Source: Gammaproteobacteria bacterium
Lineage (GTDB): Bacteria; Pseudomonadota; Gammaproteobacteria; Competibacterales; Competibacteraceae
NCBI GenBank assembly: GCA_020846135.1
Contig: JADLEK010000018.1
Coordinates: forward strand, 29,980 to 93,979
DNA: 64,000 nucleotides
Direction of reading: 5' to 3'
Below are positions 1 through 9,871 of this stretch, in pieces. The notes beneath the pieces are model-generated. The model made no database searches and had not been told where the DNA came from. It saw only the letters and a program-made list of their open reading frames with translations. The position numbers were made by a program, and so were the translations under genes. Numbering within the stretch: the stretch's first letter is position 1; each line of letters starts with the position of its first letter.

Positions 1-26
1 GCCCGTCAGTTGTTGAGTGATCGCAT

Positions 27-1907
27 CTACTCCAGATCAAGAAAACTGCGCAGTTGTTCCGAACGGTTCGGATGCCGCAACTTGCGCAAGGCCTTGGCTT
101 CGATCTGGCGGATGCGTTCACGAGTGACATCAAACTGCTTACCGACTTCTTCCAGGGTGTGGTCGGTCGGCATATCAATCCCAAACCGCATCCGCAACAC
201 TTTGGCCTCACGCGGAGTGAGCGTTGACAACACCTCCCGCGTTGCTTCGCGCAAGCCCTCCACCGTGGCCGCATCCACCGGCGACATCACGCTGAGATCT
301 TCAATAAAATCACCCAAGTGCGAATCCTCGTCGTCCCCAATCGGGGTTTCCATCGAAATTGGTTCCTTGGCGATTTTCAGGACTTTGCGCACCTTGTCCT
401 CGGGCATCTCCATGCGCTTGGACAATTCCTCCGGATTCGGTTCGCGCCCCATCTCCTGCAGCATCTGCCGGGAAATCCGGTTCAGCTTGTTAATCGTCTC
501 GATCATGTGAACCGGAATGCGAATGGTCCGAGCCTGATCGGCGATCGAGCGGGTGATCGCCTGCCGGATCCACCAGGTCGCATAGGTCGAAAATTTGTAG
601 CCGCGCCGATATTCGAACTTGTCCACCGCCTTCATCAAACCAATGTTGCCTTCCTGAATCAGATCGAGGAACTGCAAGCCCCGGTTGGTGTACTTCTTGG
701 CGATGGAAATCACCAGTCGCAGATTGGCTTCCACCATCTCCTTTTTGGCGCGACGGGCCTTGGCTTCGCCGATCGCCATGTGGCGGTTGATATCCTTGAT
801 TTCGTGAATCGACAGCCGCGCTTCCTGTTCGATCGCCTGTAAGCGCCGCTGCGCCGCTATGATTTCAGTGCGATGCTCGATCAGTGCTGGAGCGCACTTC
901 CGTCCGGATTGAATCTGCTCATCGACCCACTCCAGCCGGGTTTCGTTTTGCGGGAACGAACCAATGAAGGTCTTGCGCGGCATCTGAGCCTTTTGTACGC
1001 AGATCTGCGTCACTGCTTTTTCATGACTGCGAATGCGTTCGGCGATTTCATGCAGGTTAACGATCAGGCGATCCAGGGTTTTGGGAACCAGTCGGAACTG
1101 CAAAAAACGCTCGCTGAGCTGCTGCCGCAAGGCCTGGGTCTGGGGGTGTTGAATGCCCAATTCATCGACGCTGGACAGGGTCTGTTCGTACAGGGCGCGC
1201 AAATCGCCGAAACGGCGGGCGGTTTCTACCGGATCAGGACCGGTATCCACTACGCTTGGCGTACCCTCCTCATCCTCATCCTCGACATCGCTGACCACCA
1301 CCACATCGTCGCCGACCACCACTGCATCGGGATCATCCGCCGCCAGCAACAAATCAACGTCCGGCAAGGGCGGTGCGGGTTCTTCGACCTCTTCGGCGTC
1401 CCTGAATCCGCTGATGACATCCGCCAGTCGTGTTCCATTCTCATGAATCGAATCGTAAATCCGCAGGAGTTCGCCAGTGGTAAGCAAATAGCTGGCCAAG
1501 GCTGACAACACCTGGGTCATCCCTTCCTCAATGCGCTTGGCGATCTGGATTTCGCCTTCCCGGGTCAACAGTTCGACGGTCCCCATCTCGCGCATGTACA
1601 TCCGCACCGGATCAGTGGTGCGGCCAAACTCGCTATCCACCGCCGCCAGCGCTGCCGCAGCTTCCTCAGCCACCACGTCATCATCGGCGTTGGCCGGATT
1701 TTCGTTGAGCAGCAGGGTTTCCGCGTCCGGGACAAATTCATGGACCTCAATGCCCATGTCATTGATCATGGAAATAATATCTTCAATCTGCTCAGGATCA
1801 ACGATATCATCGGGCAAATGATCATTCACCTCGGCATAGGTCAGGAAGCCCTTTTCCTTGCCGCGGGCGATCAACTTCTTTAACTGCGATTGTTGCTGCT
1901 CGCTCAT
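27..1907 (-). CDS. rpoD: RNA polymerase sigma factor RpoD (sigma-70)
   Basis: Primary sigma factor that directs RNA polymerase to housekeeping promoters. The 626-residue protein has region 1.1 at the N-terminus and region 1.2 near residue 99 ([11 protein letters not shown]). A long non-conserved region follows, with an unusually Asp/Glu/Val-rich stretch near residue 200. Region 2 carries [17 protein letters not shown], which melts and reads the -10 element, and region 3 comes next. Region 4.2 ends the protein with the helix-turn-helix [20 protein letters not shown]. Length fits the family (E. coli 613). It lies last in the rpsU-yqeY-dnaG-rpoD group, 67 bp after dnaG, and probably also has its own promoter in that gap. 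Confidence 0.98.
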   Translation of the reverse strand: MSEQQQSQLKKLIARGKEKGFLTYAEVNDHLPDDIVDPEQIEDIISMINDMGIEVHEFVPDAETLLLNENPANADDDVVAEEAAAALAAVDSEFGRTTDPVRMYMREMGTVELLTREGEIQIAKRIEEGMTQVLSALASYLLTTGELLRIYDSIHENGTRLADVISGFRDAEEVEEPAPPLPDVDLLLAADDPDAVVVGDDVVVVSDVEDEDEEGTPSVVDTGPDPVETARRFGDLRALYEQTLSSVDELGIQHPQTQALRQQLSERFLQFRLVPKTLDRLIVNLHEIAERIRSHEKAVTQICVQKAQMPRKTFIGSFPQNETRLEWVDEQIQSGRKCAPALIEHRTEIIAAQRRLQAIEQEARLSIHEIKDINRHMAIGEAKARRAKKEMVEANLRLVISIAKKYTNRGLQFLDLIQEGNIGLMKAVDKFEYRRGYKFSTYATWWIRQAITRSIADQARTIRIPVHMIETINKLNRISRQMLQEMGREPNPEELSKRMEMPEDKVRKVLKIAKEPISMETPIGDDEDSHLGDFIEDLSVMSPVDAATVEGLREATREVLSTLTPREAKVLRMRFGIDMPTDHTLEEVGKQFDVTRERIRQIEAKALRKLRHPNRSEQLRSFLDLE

Positions 1908-1934
1908 GCCTGTTCACATCAAGGTAAACTATTA

Positions 1935-1943
1935 ATTATATCA
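1935..1943 (-). promoter_or_regulatory. Candidate extended -10 promoter for rpoD
   Basis: The dnaG-rpoD gap reads TGATATAAT on the minus strand, a perfect -10 hexamer preceded by an extended TG. No good -35 element lies upstream. This fits a supplementary promoter for rpoD inside the operon, as is known in other gammaproteobacteria. Activity is inferred. Confidence 0.45.
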
Positions 1944-1974
1944 CAAGATATCAATTTGGCTTTTAACCGGAACA

Positions 1975-3717
1975 TTAGACTTTTTTAATTTTTCCAAGGT
2001 TCCGTAACGCGTCCCGTTCTTCGGCGCTGAGGGCGCTGGGCGCACCACGCTGCAGCAGGGTTTCCAGCAAGCGTTCGTCGGGATCATCGCGGCGGCGCAA
2101 ATAATCCAGAATGTCGGCGAATTCTTCCTCAAACCGATAATGCCCATCCGGCGATTCCGGTCGCCATTGCGCCAGTTGCTCCAGAATGGCGCCCTCACGG
2201 GTATTCCGATACCGCTCCAGCACGGCAGCGGCAGTCAGCCCGGGATGGGCATTCAGCGCACCGACCAAATCAGCGAGTAATTTCGCCCCAGGTTCAGCGC
2301 TGCCCCGCAGGATGGCCTCCTCGGCCTGCGCCTGTTGCGCCAGCTCCGGGCGATGTAACAGCAACGCCAGCGCCTTACGCAGCGGGGTGCGGGTTAGACG
2401 CAGATTACGATCGCCGGGCGATGCAACCTTGGCGGGTGGTTGGCGCAACCGGGTGTTGATGACTTGCGCTTCCTGGCGCAACCGTTGTTCCAGCAGATCG
2501 CGGAAATGACCCTCGGGCAATTTTTCCAGCAACGGTTGGGCTAATTCGGCCAGTTTGACCCGACCGGTCAGCGTGTCAGGCGCATCGATCCGGGCGCGGA
2601 GTTCCGTGAACAGGTAATTAGCCAGCGGCATGGCTTGCGTCAAGCGTTGCTCGAACGCCGCCAGGCCATCCCGGCGCACCAGGGTATCGGGATCGTCGCC
2701 GTCGGGCAGGAACAGAAAGCGGACCTGGCGCCCCTCGCGCAGTAACGGCAACACCGCAGTCAAGGCGCGCCAGGCTGCTGCCCGTCCCGCCCGATCGCCG
2801 TCAAAACAGAACGTCAGATCATTAACGGTGCGGAACAGCCGCTCGACCTGCTCGGCGGTGGTTGCGGTGCCCAGCGTGGCGACGACATAAGTCAGGCCGT
2901 ATTGAGCCAGCGCCACCACATCGAGATAGCCTTCAACCACCACCAGTTTTTGCAATGGCCGGGTATAAAGCCGCGCCTCATACAGGCCATAAAGCTCCCA
3001 ACCCTTGTGAAACAGTGGCGTTTCCGGCGAGTTGAGATATTTAGGCGCGGCATTGTCAGCCAGCGCCCGGCCGCCAAAGGCGATGACCCGGCCCCGGCGA
3101 TCACGGATCGGAAAAATGATGCGGTCGCGGAACCGGTCGCGCAGCCGACCCTGATCGTCGCGCTGAACCAGCCCGGCCTCCAGCAGCGTTGGGGCAGTAA
3201 CGCCGGCGTTCAGCAAGGCCTGGCTCAGGTTTTCCCAACCAGGCGGGGCGTAGCCGATGCCAAAGGTGGCTGCGATTTGACCGGTCAGACCGCGTTGGCG
3301 CAAATAGTCGACGGCCCGCTGCCGGGTGGGATGTTCGCGCAATTGGCGGCGGGACCAGCGATCGGCCTGGGCCAGACCGTCCAGCAACAGCCCGGTGGTG
3401 GGGAAGGTTTCCCCGCCGGTTTTTGGCACATCCAGGCCAGCCAGCCGGGCCAGTTCCTCCACGGCATCGACAAACCCCAGCCGCTCGTACTCCATCAGGA
3501 AGCTGATGGCGGTGCCATGAGCGCCACAGCCAAAACAGTGATAGAACTGTTTTTGGGGACTGACTGAAAAAGAAGGAGTTTTTTCGGCGTGGAACGGACA
3601 ACAGGCCATCCAGTCCCGGCCGGCCCGGCGCAAGGGCACCCGGGCGTTGATGATCTCGACGAGATCCGTCCGGGCGAGCAGTTGATCGAGAAAATCCTGA
3701 GGGATGCGGCCAGCCAT
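1975..3717 (-). CDS. dnaG: DNA primase DnaG
   Basis: Synthesises RNA primers at the replication fork. The N-terminal zinc-binding domain shows CCPFHAEKTPSF and then YHCFGCGAHG near residues 39-66. The RNA polymerase core follows, with a Toprim segment near residue 260 (VVEGYLDVVALAQYG) and acidic metal-binding motifs such as FCFDGDRAG. The C-terminal part, about residues 430-580, corresponds to the DnaB-binding domain. The 580-residue length is normal. It sits between yqeY and rpoD on the same strand. The start ATG has no strong ribosome binding site, but the N-terminus aligns with the family start (RIPQDFLDQLLARTD). Confidence 0.97.
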   Translation of the reverse strand: MAGRIPQDFLDQLLARTDLVEIINARVPLRRAGRDWMACCPFHAEKTPSFSVSPQKQFYHCFGCGAHGTAISFLMEYERLGFVDAVEELARLAGLDVPKTGGETFPTTGLLLDGLAQADRWSRRQLREHPTRQRAVDYLRQRGLTGQIAATFGIGYAPPGWENLSQALLNAGVTAPTLLEAGLVQRDDQGRLRDRFRDRIIFPIRDRRGRVIAFGGRALADNAAPKYLNSPETPLFHKGWELYGLYEARLYTRPLQKLVVVEGYLDVVALAQYGLTYVVATLGTATTAEQVERLFRTVNDLTFCFDGDRAGRAAAWRALTAVLPLLREGRQVRFLFLPDGDDPDTLVRRDGLAAFEQRLTQAMPLANYLFTELRARIDAPDTLTGRVKLAELAQPLLEKLPEGHFRDLLEQRLRQEAQVINTRLRQPPAKVASPGDRNLRLTRTPLRKALALLLHRPELAQQAQAEEAILRGSAEPGAKLLADLVGALNAHPGLTAAAVLERYRNTREGAILEQLAQWRPESPDGHYRFEEEFADILDYLRRRDDPDERLLETLLQRGAPSALSAEERDALRNLGKIKKV

Positions 3718-3813
3718 AACCGCAAAGCCTAGTGTAGAACCGCCCGGCCGTCAGCGGTCAGGCGCAATGAGTGAGGGTGCGCAACGATGCGGGGTTTGCC
3801 GGCGGCGGCAAAT

Positions 3814-4260
3814 TCAACCGCCAAGCCGGGCCTTGATCCGGGTGCTGACCATGGCCATGTCCGCTCGGCCCTGCGCCTGATCTTTGATGATCGCCATGAC
3901 CTTGCCCATATCGCGCACCGACTGAGCGCCGGTGGCAGCCATTGCAGCGGCGATCAGCGCCTCGACTTCGGCTTCGCTCAACGGTGCCGGCTGATAAGAC
4001 TGAATCAGATCAATCTCAAACGCCTCCTGGGCGGCGAGGTCATCTCGTCCGGCGTTCTGGTATTGCGCCAGCGATTCCCGGCGCTGCTTGATCATCTTTT
4101 CCAGCACCGCGAGCGTCTGGATGTCGCTCAACACAATGCGTTCGTCGATTTCGCGCTGCTTGACGGCAGCCAGGATCAGGCGGATCGCGCCGAGGCGCTC
4201 CTTCTCCTTGGCTCGCATCGCGGCTTTCATGTCATCCTGAAGGCGGTCTTTAATCGACAT
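3814..4260 (-). CDS. yqeY: GatB/YqeY domain protein
   Basis: A 148-residue protein of the GatB/YqeY family, related to the tRNA-binding tail of the GatB amidotransferase subunit. Its exact role is not established. The start MSIKDRLQDDMKAAMRAKEK and the tail VMAIIKDQAQGRADMAMVS are family hallmarks. It lies between rpsU (41 bp upstream) and dnaG (96 bp downstream), a position it holds in many gammaproteobacteria, so it is probably part of the macromolecular synthesis operon. Confidence 0.93.
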   Translation of the reverse strand: MSIKDRLQDDMKAAMRAKEKERLGAIRLILAAVKQREIDERIVLSDIQTLAVLEKMIKQRRESLAQYQNAGRDDLAAQEAFEIDLIQSYQPAPLSEAEVEALIAAAMAATGAQSVRDMGKVMAIIKDQAQGRADMAMVSTRIKARLGG

Positions 4261-4301
4261 GAGGGCAGGCTCGCAGGTGGAAAAGCAGAAAGGGGTCAGA
4301 C

Positions 4302-4517
4302 TCAGAACAGGCGGGTGCGGCGGGCGACTTCCCGAGACAGTTTCTTCAAATGACGCTTGACGGCGGCGGCCCGCTTGCGTTTACGTTCCTGGGTCGGCTT
4401 TTCGTAAAACTCGCGGCGGCGCACCTCGGACAGGACGCCAGCTTTTTCGCAGGAGCGTTTGAAACGGCGCAATGCGACATCAAACGGTTCATTTTCCTTG
4501 ATTTTCACGGCAGGCAT
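4302..4517 (-). CDS. rpsU: 30S ribosomal protein S21
   Basis: Small basic protein of the 30S subunit, involved in start-codon selection. It has 71 residues, the usual size, with the typical start [20 protein letters not shown] and an Arg/Lys-rich C-terminal helix. A strong Shine-Dalgarno (GAGGTGAAGG) precedes the ATG. It is the first gene of the rpsU-yqeY-dnaG-rpoD group and divergent from tsaD, the common arrangement. Confidence 0.98.
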   Translation of the reverse strand: MPAVKIKENEPFDVALRRFKRSCEKAGVLSEVRRREFYEKPTQERKRKRAAAVKRHLKKLSREVARRTRLF

Positions 4518-4553
4518 TAAACCTTCACCTCATTCTTCATGGTCTGTTCCAGG

Positions 4554-4581
4554 TTAGGCGGATCGTGTCCGGTTGTATAAT
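4554..4581 (+). promoter_or_regulatory. Candidate tsaD promoter in the rpsU-tsaD divergent region
   Basis: A perfect TATAAT lies at 4576-4581, 57 bp before the tsaD ATG. A weak -35 (TTAGGC) sits 16 bp upstream of it. The AT-rich stretch around 4576-4606 may also hold the rpsU promoter on the other strand, but I see only partial matches there. Confidence 0.4.
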
Positions 4582-4637
4582 CAAAAAACAATAAATTGTA
4601 ATCACCCTAGACGCCAAATGCAAAGTTGCGAAATCTC

Positions 4638-5657
4638 ATGCTGATTCTGGGTATTGAAACCTCCTGTGACGAAACCGGCCTGGCGCTCTATGACAGCGCA
4701 CGCGGATTGCTGGCCCATGCGCTACACAGCCAGATCGCGCTCCATGCTGAATATGGTGGCGTGGTGCCGGAACTGGCTTCGCGCGATCATGTCCGCAAGA
4801 CTTTGCCCTTGCTGCGGGAGTTATTCCGGCAAGCCGATACGCCGCCCGATGCAGTGGACGGGGTGGCTTACACCCGTGGGCCGGGTCTGATCGGGGCGCT
4901 GCTGGTCGGGGCGGCGATTGGGCGCAGTCTGGCCTGGGCTTGGAACGTTCCCGCGCTGGGGGTGCATCACATGGAAGGGCATTTGCTGGCGCCGATGCTG
5001 GAGCCGGAACCACCGAATTTCCCCTTTGTCGCGTTGCTGGTGTCCGGCGGGCATAGCCTGCTGGTGCGGGTCGACGAGGTGGGGTGTTATCACCTGATCG
5101 GCGAGTCGCTGGATGACGCCGCCGGCGAGGCTTTCGACAAGACCGCCAAGTTGCTGGGCCTGCCGTATCCGGGCGGACCGGCGCTGGCGAAACTGGCCGA
5201 ACAGGGTGATCCGCGTCGTTTCACCTTTCCCCGTCCGATGACCGACCGGCCTGGTTGCAACTTCAGTTTCAGCGGTCTGAAAACGGCGGCCCTTCATGCC
5301 TGGCGCGGCTTGGAGCCGACGCCCGAAAATCAGGCTGATGTGGCGCGGGCATTCGAGGAGGCGGTGGTGGATACGCTGGCGATCAAGTGCGGGCGGGCCT
5401 TGCAGACGACCGAACTGGACCGGCTGGTGGTCGCCGGTGGGGTCGGCGCGAACCGGCGGTTGCGGGAGCGGTTGCGTGAACTGGCGGTTGCGCGGGGCGG
5501 GCGGGTCTATTACCCCCGGCTGGAGTTCTGCACCGACAACGGCGCGATGATCGCCTATGCTGGCTGGCGGCGACTGGCGGCGGGTCAACGCGATGATGCC
5601 GCCATTGAAGTTCTGCCGCGCTGGCCGCTGGATCAGTTGCCGGCGGTCTTGGGCTGA
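4638..5657 (+). CDS. tsaD: tRNA threonylcarbamoyltransferase TsaD
   Basis: Transfers the threonylcarbamoyl group from threonylcarbamoyl-AMP to A37 of ANN-decoding tRNAs, with TsaB and TsaE. The N-terminal motif [12 protein letters not shown] and the metal-binding HHMEGH (H-x3-H) near residue 110 are intact, as are the GGHSLL and [12 protein letters not shown] nucleotide-binding segments. I chose the ATG at 4638 (339 residues). A TTG four codons upstream is possible, but the ATG gives the usual family N-terminus. No strong Shine-Dalgarno is visible. Confidence 0.97.
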   Translation: MLILGIETSCDETGLALYDSARGLLAHALHSQIALHAEYGGVVPELASRDHVRKTLPLLRELFRQADTPPDAVDGVAYTRGPGLIGALLVGAAIGRSLAWAWNVPALGVHHMEGHLLAPMLEPEPPNFPFVALLVSGGHSLLVRVDEVGCYHLIGESLDDAAGEAFDKTAKLLGLPYPGGPALAKLAEQGDPRRFTFPRPMTDRPGCNFSFSGLKTAALHAWRGLEPTPENQADVARAFEEAVVDTLAIKCGRALQTTELDRLVVAGGVGANRRLRERLRELAVARGGRVYYPRLEFCTDNGAMIAYAGWRRLAAGQRDDAAIEVLPRWPLDQLPAVLG

Positions 5658-5693
5658 GATGATTATTTTTGGCGGATATTAAGGTACTGGCCT

Positions 5694-5843
5694 GTGGAAA
5701 ATCTTCTCGCCGCTCTTTCCGGCATTCGTGATAACCATACCCGTGGCAAAGTCGCTGATTTCCTCGAAGCCAACATTAGGTGCGAGCAGCCATACCAACG
5801 GTCTTCAACATCACATTCCTCCCCATTCAGGCTTAATGCTTAA
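5694..5843 (+). pseudogene. N-terminal relic of a helicase-like gene
   Basis: A 49-codon frame starting with GTG encodes IRDNHTRGKVADFLEAN, which I recognise as resembling the first residues of large SNF2/DEAD helicases with an N-terminal phospholipase-D-like region. Their continuation (LSIVSAYFT-type sequence) is missing; the frame becomes anonymous and stops. I read it as the 5' remnant of a lost accessory gene. The identification rests on a short match from memory. The rest of 5658-5943 shows no other gene. Confidence 0.4.
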
Positions 5844-5943
5844 TCTTGTGAAACGAGCCATTATCCGGTGGCAACGACTGCACAATAACGTAGTCTTGCA
5901 TAATCCGCCCATGCATTGAGGCCAGGCAATGCTAAGGGCATAA

Positions 5944-6270
5944 CTACGTTACCAGGCAGACTTGCTGCAGCGGTTCGCCCTGGTGGTGCGTACTAATGTG
6001 AATGGCCACCTTGAGGTTGAGCCTGTTGGGAAAGTTGATCAAACGTTCCTGGCTAAAACGGTGAAATTTTGCGCACATGAGCGCCGATATTTCCGGTGGT
6101 TTGATGCCCAAACAAGCCGCTGCTTCTGCTGGCGTATAGCCTTGAGCCTTGAGCATCGCAACCACTTGCGCGCCCAGGGCAGCACGCATGTACAGATCCT
6201 CAGCGTGGTCCAAGCCCAAATCGGCAAACACATTGCCGCAACTGTTCTCAAATTCAATTTCAGGGGTCAT
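5944..6270 (-). CDS. HigA-like XRE-family antitoxin
   Basis: A 108-residue helix-turn-helix protein. The segment SCGNVFADLGLDHAEDLYMR and the HTH part YTPAEAAACLGIKPPEISAL resemble the COG5606 type of XRE antitoxins that pair with Gp49/HigB-like toxins. Its ATG overlaps the 3' end of the upstream toxin frame by 11 bp, the normal toxin-first order. It should neutralise the toxin and repress the pair. The C-terminal tail (HHQGEPLQQVCLVT) is not family-like and may be an extension created by rearrangement. Confidence 0.75.
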   Translation of the reverse strand: MTPEIEFENSCGNVFADLGLDHAEDLYMRAALGAQVVAMLKAQGYTPAEAAACLGIKPPEISALMCAKFHRFSQERLINFPNRLNLKVAIHISTHHQGEPLQQVCLVT

Positions 6271-6682
6271 GTCGAGCCAACTCCTGAGCCGCTTGATAAC
6301 GTTGTTTGATTAAATTCACATCCGGTTGTGGTGTACTGATGCCGGTTTTGGATTTTTTCTGAAAAGCATGCAGGACATAAAATTTGGCACCAAGCTGAAC
6401 CGCATAGACCAACCGATAAGCATTTTTATCGTGGCGTTCCGCAATTTCAAAAACGCCACTTCCCACACCATGAAACGGTTTTGCGTGTTCGGCCATCCCG
6501 CCGAACTGCGCCAGCATCAGCGCACCGCCCATGGAGCGTTGCGTTTCGCTGGGAAATTCCGTGAGGCGCTTTTTCGTATGTAACGGTTGGCAAACGCAAA
6601 ATGCTGGCCAGCGTACTTCCGGCCTAGTGAAATCTGTCCACTCGTTCCTACGGTCTTCAGCATAGTGGTAGCCTCGATTCAC
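6260..6682 (-). CDS. Gp49/HigB-like toxin with rearranged 5' end
   Basis: From about [17 protein letters not shown] to the end the protein matches phage Gp49-like (DUF891, RelE/HigB superfamily) toxins, expected to be ribosome-dependent mRNA nucleases. The core [20 protein letters not shown] and [14 protein letters not shown] is typical. The first ~40 codons are unlike the family: the reading frame runs through DNA that, one frame over, encodes the start of an AbrB-like antitoxin. The only in-frame starts are a GTG at 6682, overlapping the nadA stop, and an internal ATG inside the domain. The natural start seems lost, so activity is doubtful. Confidence 0.6.
   Translation of the reverse strand: MNRGYHYAEDRRNEWTDFTRPEVRWPAFCVCQPLHTKKRLTEFPSETQRSMGGALMLAQFGGMAEHAKPFHGVGSGVFEIAERHDKNAYRLVYAVQLGAKFYVLHAFQKKSKTGISTPQPDVNLIKQRYQAAQELARHDP
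6517..6663 (-). pseudogene. Truncated AbrB/SpoVT-type antitoxin fragment
   Basis: In a second frame overlapping the toxin, an ATG at 6663 opens [20 protein letters not shown], which looks like the N-terminal swapped-hairpin of AbrB-type antitoxins. After about 20 residues the similarity ends and the frame reads through toxin DNA to a stop at 6517. This looks like a recombination joint between two toxin-antitoxin loci. Family assignment is from motif recall only. Confidence 0.5.
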
Positions 6683-7761
6683 GCATCATTATTCCCCAGC
6701 ACCACCCGCTGGCGCTGTTGAGCGAACTCCAGCAAGCGGCGAATCGGCAGCGCCGCCCGTTCCCGAATCGCTTCATCAATGACGATCTCATTGCCCCCGG
6801 TTTCCAGCACCCGCGCCAGATTGCGCAGGCCATTCATCGCCATCCACGGACAATGGGCGCAACTGACGCAGGTCGCACCCTTGCCGACAATCGGCGCTTC
6901 CAGCAGGATTTTATCCGGGGCCGCCTGCTGCATCTTGTGAAACAGGCCATTATCGGTAGCAACAATAAACTTTTGGGCCGGCAACTCCCGCACCGCCTTA
7001 ACCAGCGCCGTTGTGGAACCGACCAGATCGGCCTGGGCAATCACGTCCAGCGGCGATTCCGGGTGAACCAGCACCAGCGCGCCCGGATGCTCGACCCGCA
7101 ACTGTTTCAGCCCATCGGCCTTGAACGCCTCATGCACCACACAGGCCCCATTCCACAGCAGCAGGTCAACGCCGGTTTCGCGCTGCACATACGCGCCCAG
7201 ATGCCGATCCGGCGCCCAAATCAGCTTTTCGCCGCGCTCCGCCAAATACCGCACCAGCTCCAGCGCGATCCCGGAGGTCGCCACCCAATCGGAACGAGCC
7301 TTCACCGCCGCACTGGTATTGGCGTAGACCACCACGGTCCGGTCGGGATGCTGATCGCAGAACGCGGTGAATTCATCGGACGGGCAGCCCAAATCCAGCG
7401 AACAGTCGGCGTTCAAATCCGGCATCAATACCCGCTTTTCCGGATTGAGAATTTTGGCGGTTTCGCCCATGAACCGCACCCCGGCCACCACCAGCGTGCT
7501 GGAGCGGCATTCGGTACCGAAGCGGGCCATGTCCAGCGAATCGGAAACATAGCCGCCGGTGGACTCAGCCAGTTCCTGCAACTCGGCCGCAGTGTAGTAA
7601 TGCGCGACCAGGGTAGCGTCCTGTTCGACCAGCCGGCGCTTGATCCGGGCGATCAGCTCCGCTTTTTCAGCCGGTTCCAGGCTTTCAACCACGGTCGGCG
7701 GCACCTGCGCCGGAGCCAGGCGGTAATCTTTAAGGGTCAATTCGGCAGGGAAGGCGCTCAT
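6679..7761 (-). CDS. nadA: Quinolinate synthase NadA
   Basis: Condenses iminoaspartate with dihydroxyacetone phosphate to quinolinate for NAD synthesis, using an oxygen-sensitive [4Fe-4S] cluster. Conserved cysteines occur in [22 protein letters not shown] and the C-terminal [14 protein letters not shown]. The N-terminal [15 protein letters not shown] is also typical. I chose the ATG at 7761 (360 residues), because GGAGAG sits four bases upstream; a TTG four codons earlier is less likely. It is not next to tol-pal as in E. coli. Its stop overlaps the first bases of the toxin reading frame. Confidence 0.96.
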   Translation of the reverse strand: MSAFPAELTLKDYRLAPAQVPPTVVESLEPAEKAELIARIKRRLVEQDATLVAHYYTAAELQELAESTGGYVSDSLDMARFGTECRSSTLVVAGVRFMGETAKILNPEKRVLMPDLNADCSLDLGCPSDEFTAFCDQHPDRTVVVYANTSAAVKARSDWVATSGIALELVRYLAERGEKLIWAPDRHLGAYVQRETGVDLLLWNGACVVHEAFKADGLKQLRVEHPGALVLVHPESPLDVIAQADLVGSTTALVKAVRELPAQKFIVATDNGLFHKMQQAAPDKILLEAPIVGKGATCVSCAHCPWMAMNGLRNLARVLETGGNEIVIDEAIRERAALPIRRLLEFAQQRQRVVLGNNDA

Positions 7762-7835
7762 CGGACTCTCCAAGGTCGCGGCAATCGGTTGGTTAGTTTT
7801 ATTTTGACACTATTGCGGAAGATTTAGTGACTATT

Positions 7836-7856
7836 TTACGGCGGATAAAGCCGTAA
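7836..7856. promoter_or_regulatory. Inverted repeat between nadA and hydrolase gene
   Basis: TTACGGC and GCCGTAA form a perfect 7-bp stem around a 7-base loop in the divergent region upstream of nadA. No T-run follows on either strand, so it is more likely an operator or RNA structure than a terminator. A TTGACA hexamer at 7804-7809 lies close by, without a convincing -10 at standard distance. Confidence 0.35.
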
Positions 7857-7912
7857 GCGGGTCGATTTCGGCTAGAATCCGCCGCTTCATAATAACGATC
7901 CGGAGAATAACA

Positions 7913-8569
7913 ATGACCGCCCAACGGGAAACCGTGGTGCTGGTGCATGGCCTGTATGTGCATGGCCTGTGGATGTACCTGCTCGAATGCTGGCTGGAAC
8001 AAGCCGGCTATCGCACCGTCAATTTTTCCTATCCCAGCATGACCCGCACCCCGGGGCAGAATGCCGCCGACTTGCAGGCGTTGCTGGAACACCAGGATAC
8101 CCCTGTCGTGCATTTTCTGGCGCACAGCATGGGCGGACTGGTGGTAAGGCACCTATTCCATGATCACCCCAAACAGCGGCCCGGTCGGGTGGTCACGCTC
8201 GGTACCCCCCATCAAGGTAGCTACGCCGCCCGGATCATGCACTACAGCGGTCTGGGCTTTTTCGTCGGCGAGGCGCTGGAAGAAGGCTTGATGGGCGGCG
8301 CTCCGCCCTGGACCGCGCCTAATCAACTGGGATCGATCGCCGGTACGCTGAATATGGGGTTTGGCTTGCTGTTTCCGGGAATGCCGGAACCCGCCGATGG
8401 CATGATCGCGGTGGTGGAAACCCAGTTGCCGGGCATGACCGATCATCTTTGCCTGCCGGTTTCGCACATGCAAATGCTGGTTGATCCATCGGCAGTGACT
8501 CAAGCCTGCGCCTTCTTCGCGACCGGCCGGTTCCGGCATCCGCGTCAGGACGGCAAACTGCTAGACTGA
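7913..8569 (+). CDS. Alpha/beta-fold hydrolase, lipase-like
   Basis: A 218-residue alpha/beta hydrolase. The N-terminus [14 protein letters not shown] gives the oxyanion-hole region, AHSMGGLV (GxSxG) holds the likely nucleophile serine near residue 71, and [11 protein letters not shown] is typical of class-2-like lipases. A candidate catalytic His lies in VSHMQML near the C-terminus. No signal peptide is seen, so it should be cytoplasmic. The substrate cannot be inferred. It is divergent from nadA and just upstream of yebC. Confidence 0.85.
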   Translation: MTAQRETVVLVHGLYVHGLWMYLLECWLEQAGYRTVNFSYPSMTRTPGQNAADLQALLEHQDTPVVHFLAHSMGGLVVRHLFHDHPKQRPGRVVTLGTPHQGSYAARIMHYSGLGFFVGEALEEGLMGGAPPWTAPNQLGSIAGTLNMGFGLLFPGMPEPADGMIAVVETQLPGMTDHLCLPVSHMQMLVDPSAVTQACAFFATGRFRHPRQDGKLLD

Positions 8570-8600
8570 CTCATCAAAATTTTCAGGCAAGAGGCTTCGC

Positions 8601-9344
8601 ATGGCTGGACATAGTAAATGGGCCAATATCCAACACCGCAAAAACACCCAGGACGCTAAACGCGGCAAGCTGTTCACCCGCCTGATCCGGGAAATCACGG
8701 TTGCGACCCGGATGAGCGGCAGCGATCCCGCGATGAATCCCCGGTTGCGGCTGGCGATGGACAAGGCGCTGACCGCCAATATGCCGCGTGAGACCATTGA
8801 ACGGGCGATCAAGCGCGGGGCCGGGACGCTGGACGGGGTCGAATACGAGGAAATCCGTTACGAAGGCTACGGGCCGGGCGGCGTGGCGGTTATGGTCGAT
8901 ACCATGACCGACAACCGCAACCGCACCGTGGCCGAAGTGCGCCATGCCTTCAGCAAGTGCGGAGGCAACATGGGCACCAGCGGTTCGGTGGCGTTCCAGT
9001 TCACCGAGCGGGGGGTGTTGAGCTATCCCGCTGGCGGGGATGAAGACCGGATCATGGAAGTCGCCCTTGAGGCCGGCGCCGACGATGTGGTGAGCGATGA
9101 AGACGGCGCGGTGGACGTGCTGACCGATCCAGCGGCGTTCCAGCCGGTCAAGGCCGCCATGATCGCGGCGGGTCTGCTCCCGGATGAGGCCGAAGTCACC
9201 ATGCGGGCCAGCTCCACGATCAAGCTAGGCCTTGAGGACGCGCAGAAAATGATCAAATTGCTGGATCTGCTCGAAGACCTGGACGACACCCAGAATGTTT
9301 ACTCGAACGCCGACATTCCCGACGATGTGCTGGCGAAACTCTGA
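8601..9344 (+). CDS. yebC: YebC/PmpR-family protein
   Basis: A 247-residue member of the YebC/TACO1 family, described as DNA-binding regulators and more recently linked to translation of difficult sequences. The N-terminus [20 protein letters not shown] and the segments [11 protein letters not shown] and [13 protein letters not shown] are diagnostic. It is directly followed by ruvC (2-bp gap), the classical gammaproteobacterial order, which suggests co-transcription with the Holliday junction genes. Confidence 0.97.
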   Translation: MAGHSKWANIQHRKNTQDAKRGKLFTRLIREITVATRMSGSDPAMNPRLRLAMDKALTANMPRETIERAIKRGAGTLDGVEYEEIRYEGYGPGGVAVMVDTMTDNRNRTVAEVRHAFSKCGGNMGTSGSVAFQFTERGVLSYPAGGDEDRIMEVALEAGADDVVSDEDGAVDVLTDPAAFQPVKAAMIAAGLLPDEAEVTMRASSTIKLGLEDAQKMIKLLDLLEDLDDTQNVYSNADIPDDVLAKL

Positions 9345-9346
9345 GC

Positions 9347-9871
9347 GTGGCGATCATCCGGTTAATGGGCATTGATCCCGGTTCGCGAATCACCGGTTAC
9401 GGCATCATTGACCTGGACGGGCCGCGCAGTCGCCATATCGTCAGCGGCAGCATTAAAACCGACAGTAGCCAGCCCGTCCCGGAACGGTTGAAAACGATTT
9501 TTGAAGGCATCGCGGAAGTCATTCAGCACTATCAGCCAGCGGAAGCCGCCGTTGAGCAGGTGTTCATGCACCGCAATCCCGATTCGGCGCTGAAACTGGG
9601 GCAAGCGCGTGGCGCGGCGATTTGCGCCGTGGTCGTGGCGGGCTTGCCGGTGAGCGAATACGCAGCGCGGGCGATCAAGCAGGCGGTCGTCGGGACCGGG
9701 GCAGCGGATAAAACTCAGGTGCAACGGATGATCGCTTTGCTGCTGAACTTGCCGGAATTGCCGCAATCCGATGCGGCTGACGCCCTGGCGGTGGCGATGT
9801 GCCACGGTCACACCCGACAAACTGTTCAGCGTCTGGGCGCGGCGGTCGCACTGGCCGGACGGCGGCGATGA
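9347..9871 (+). CDS. ruvC: Crossover junction endodeoxyribonuclease RuvC
   Basis: Resolves Holliday junctions by symmetric nicking. Catalytic acids are visible in [13 protein letters not shown] (Asp), [20 protein letters not shown] (Glu) and [12 protein letters not shown] (Asp pair). Length 174 is normal. The GTG at 9347 gives the usual short lead-in; an ATG at 9365 would remove it. It overlaps the ruvA start by four bases (ATGA), indicating translational coupling. Confidence 0.97.
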   Translation: MAIIRLMGIDPGSRITGYGIIDLDGPRSRHIVSGSIKTDSSQPVPERLKTIFEGIAEVIQHYQPAEAAVEQVFMHRNPDSALKLGQARGAAICAVVVAGLPVSEYAARAIKQAVVGTGAADKTQVQRMIALLLNLPELPQSDAADALAVAMCHGHTRQTVQRLGAAVALAGRRR

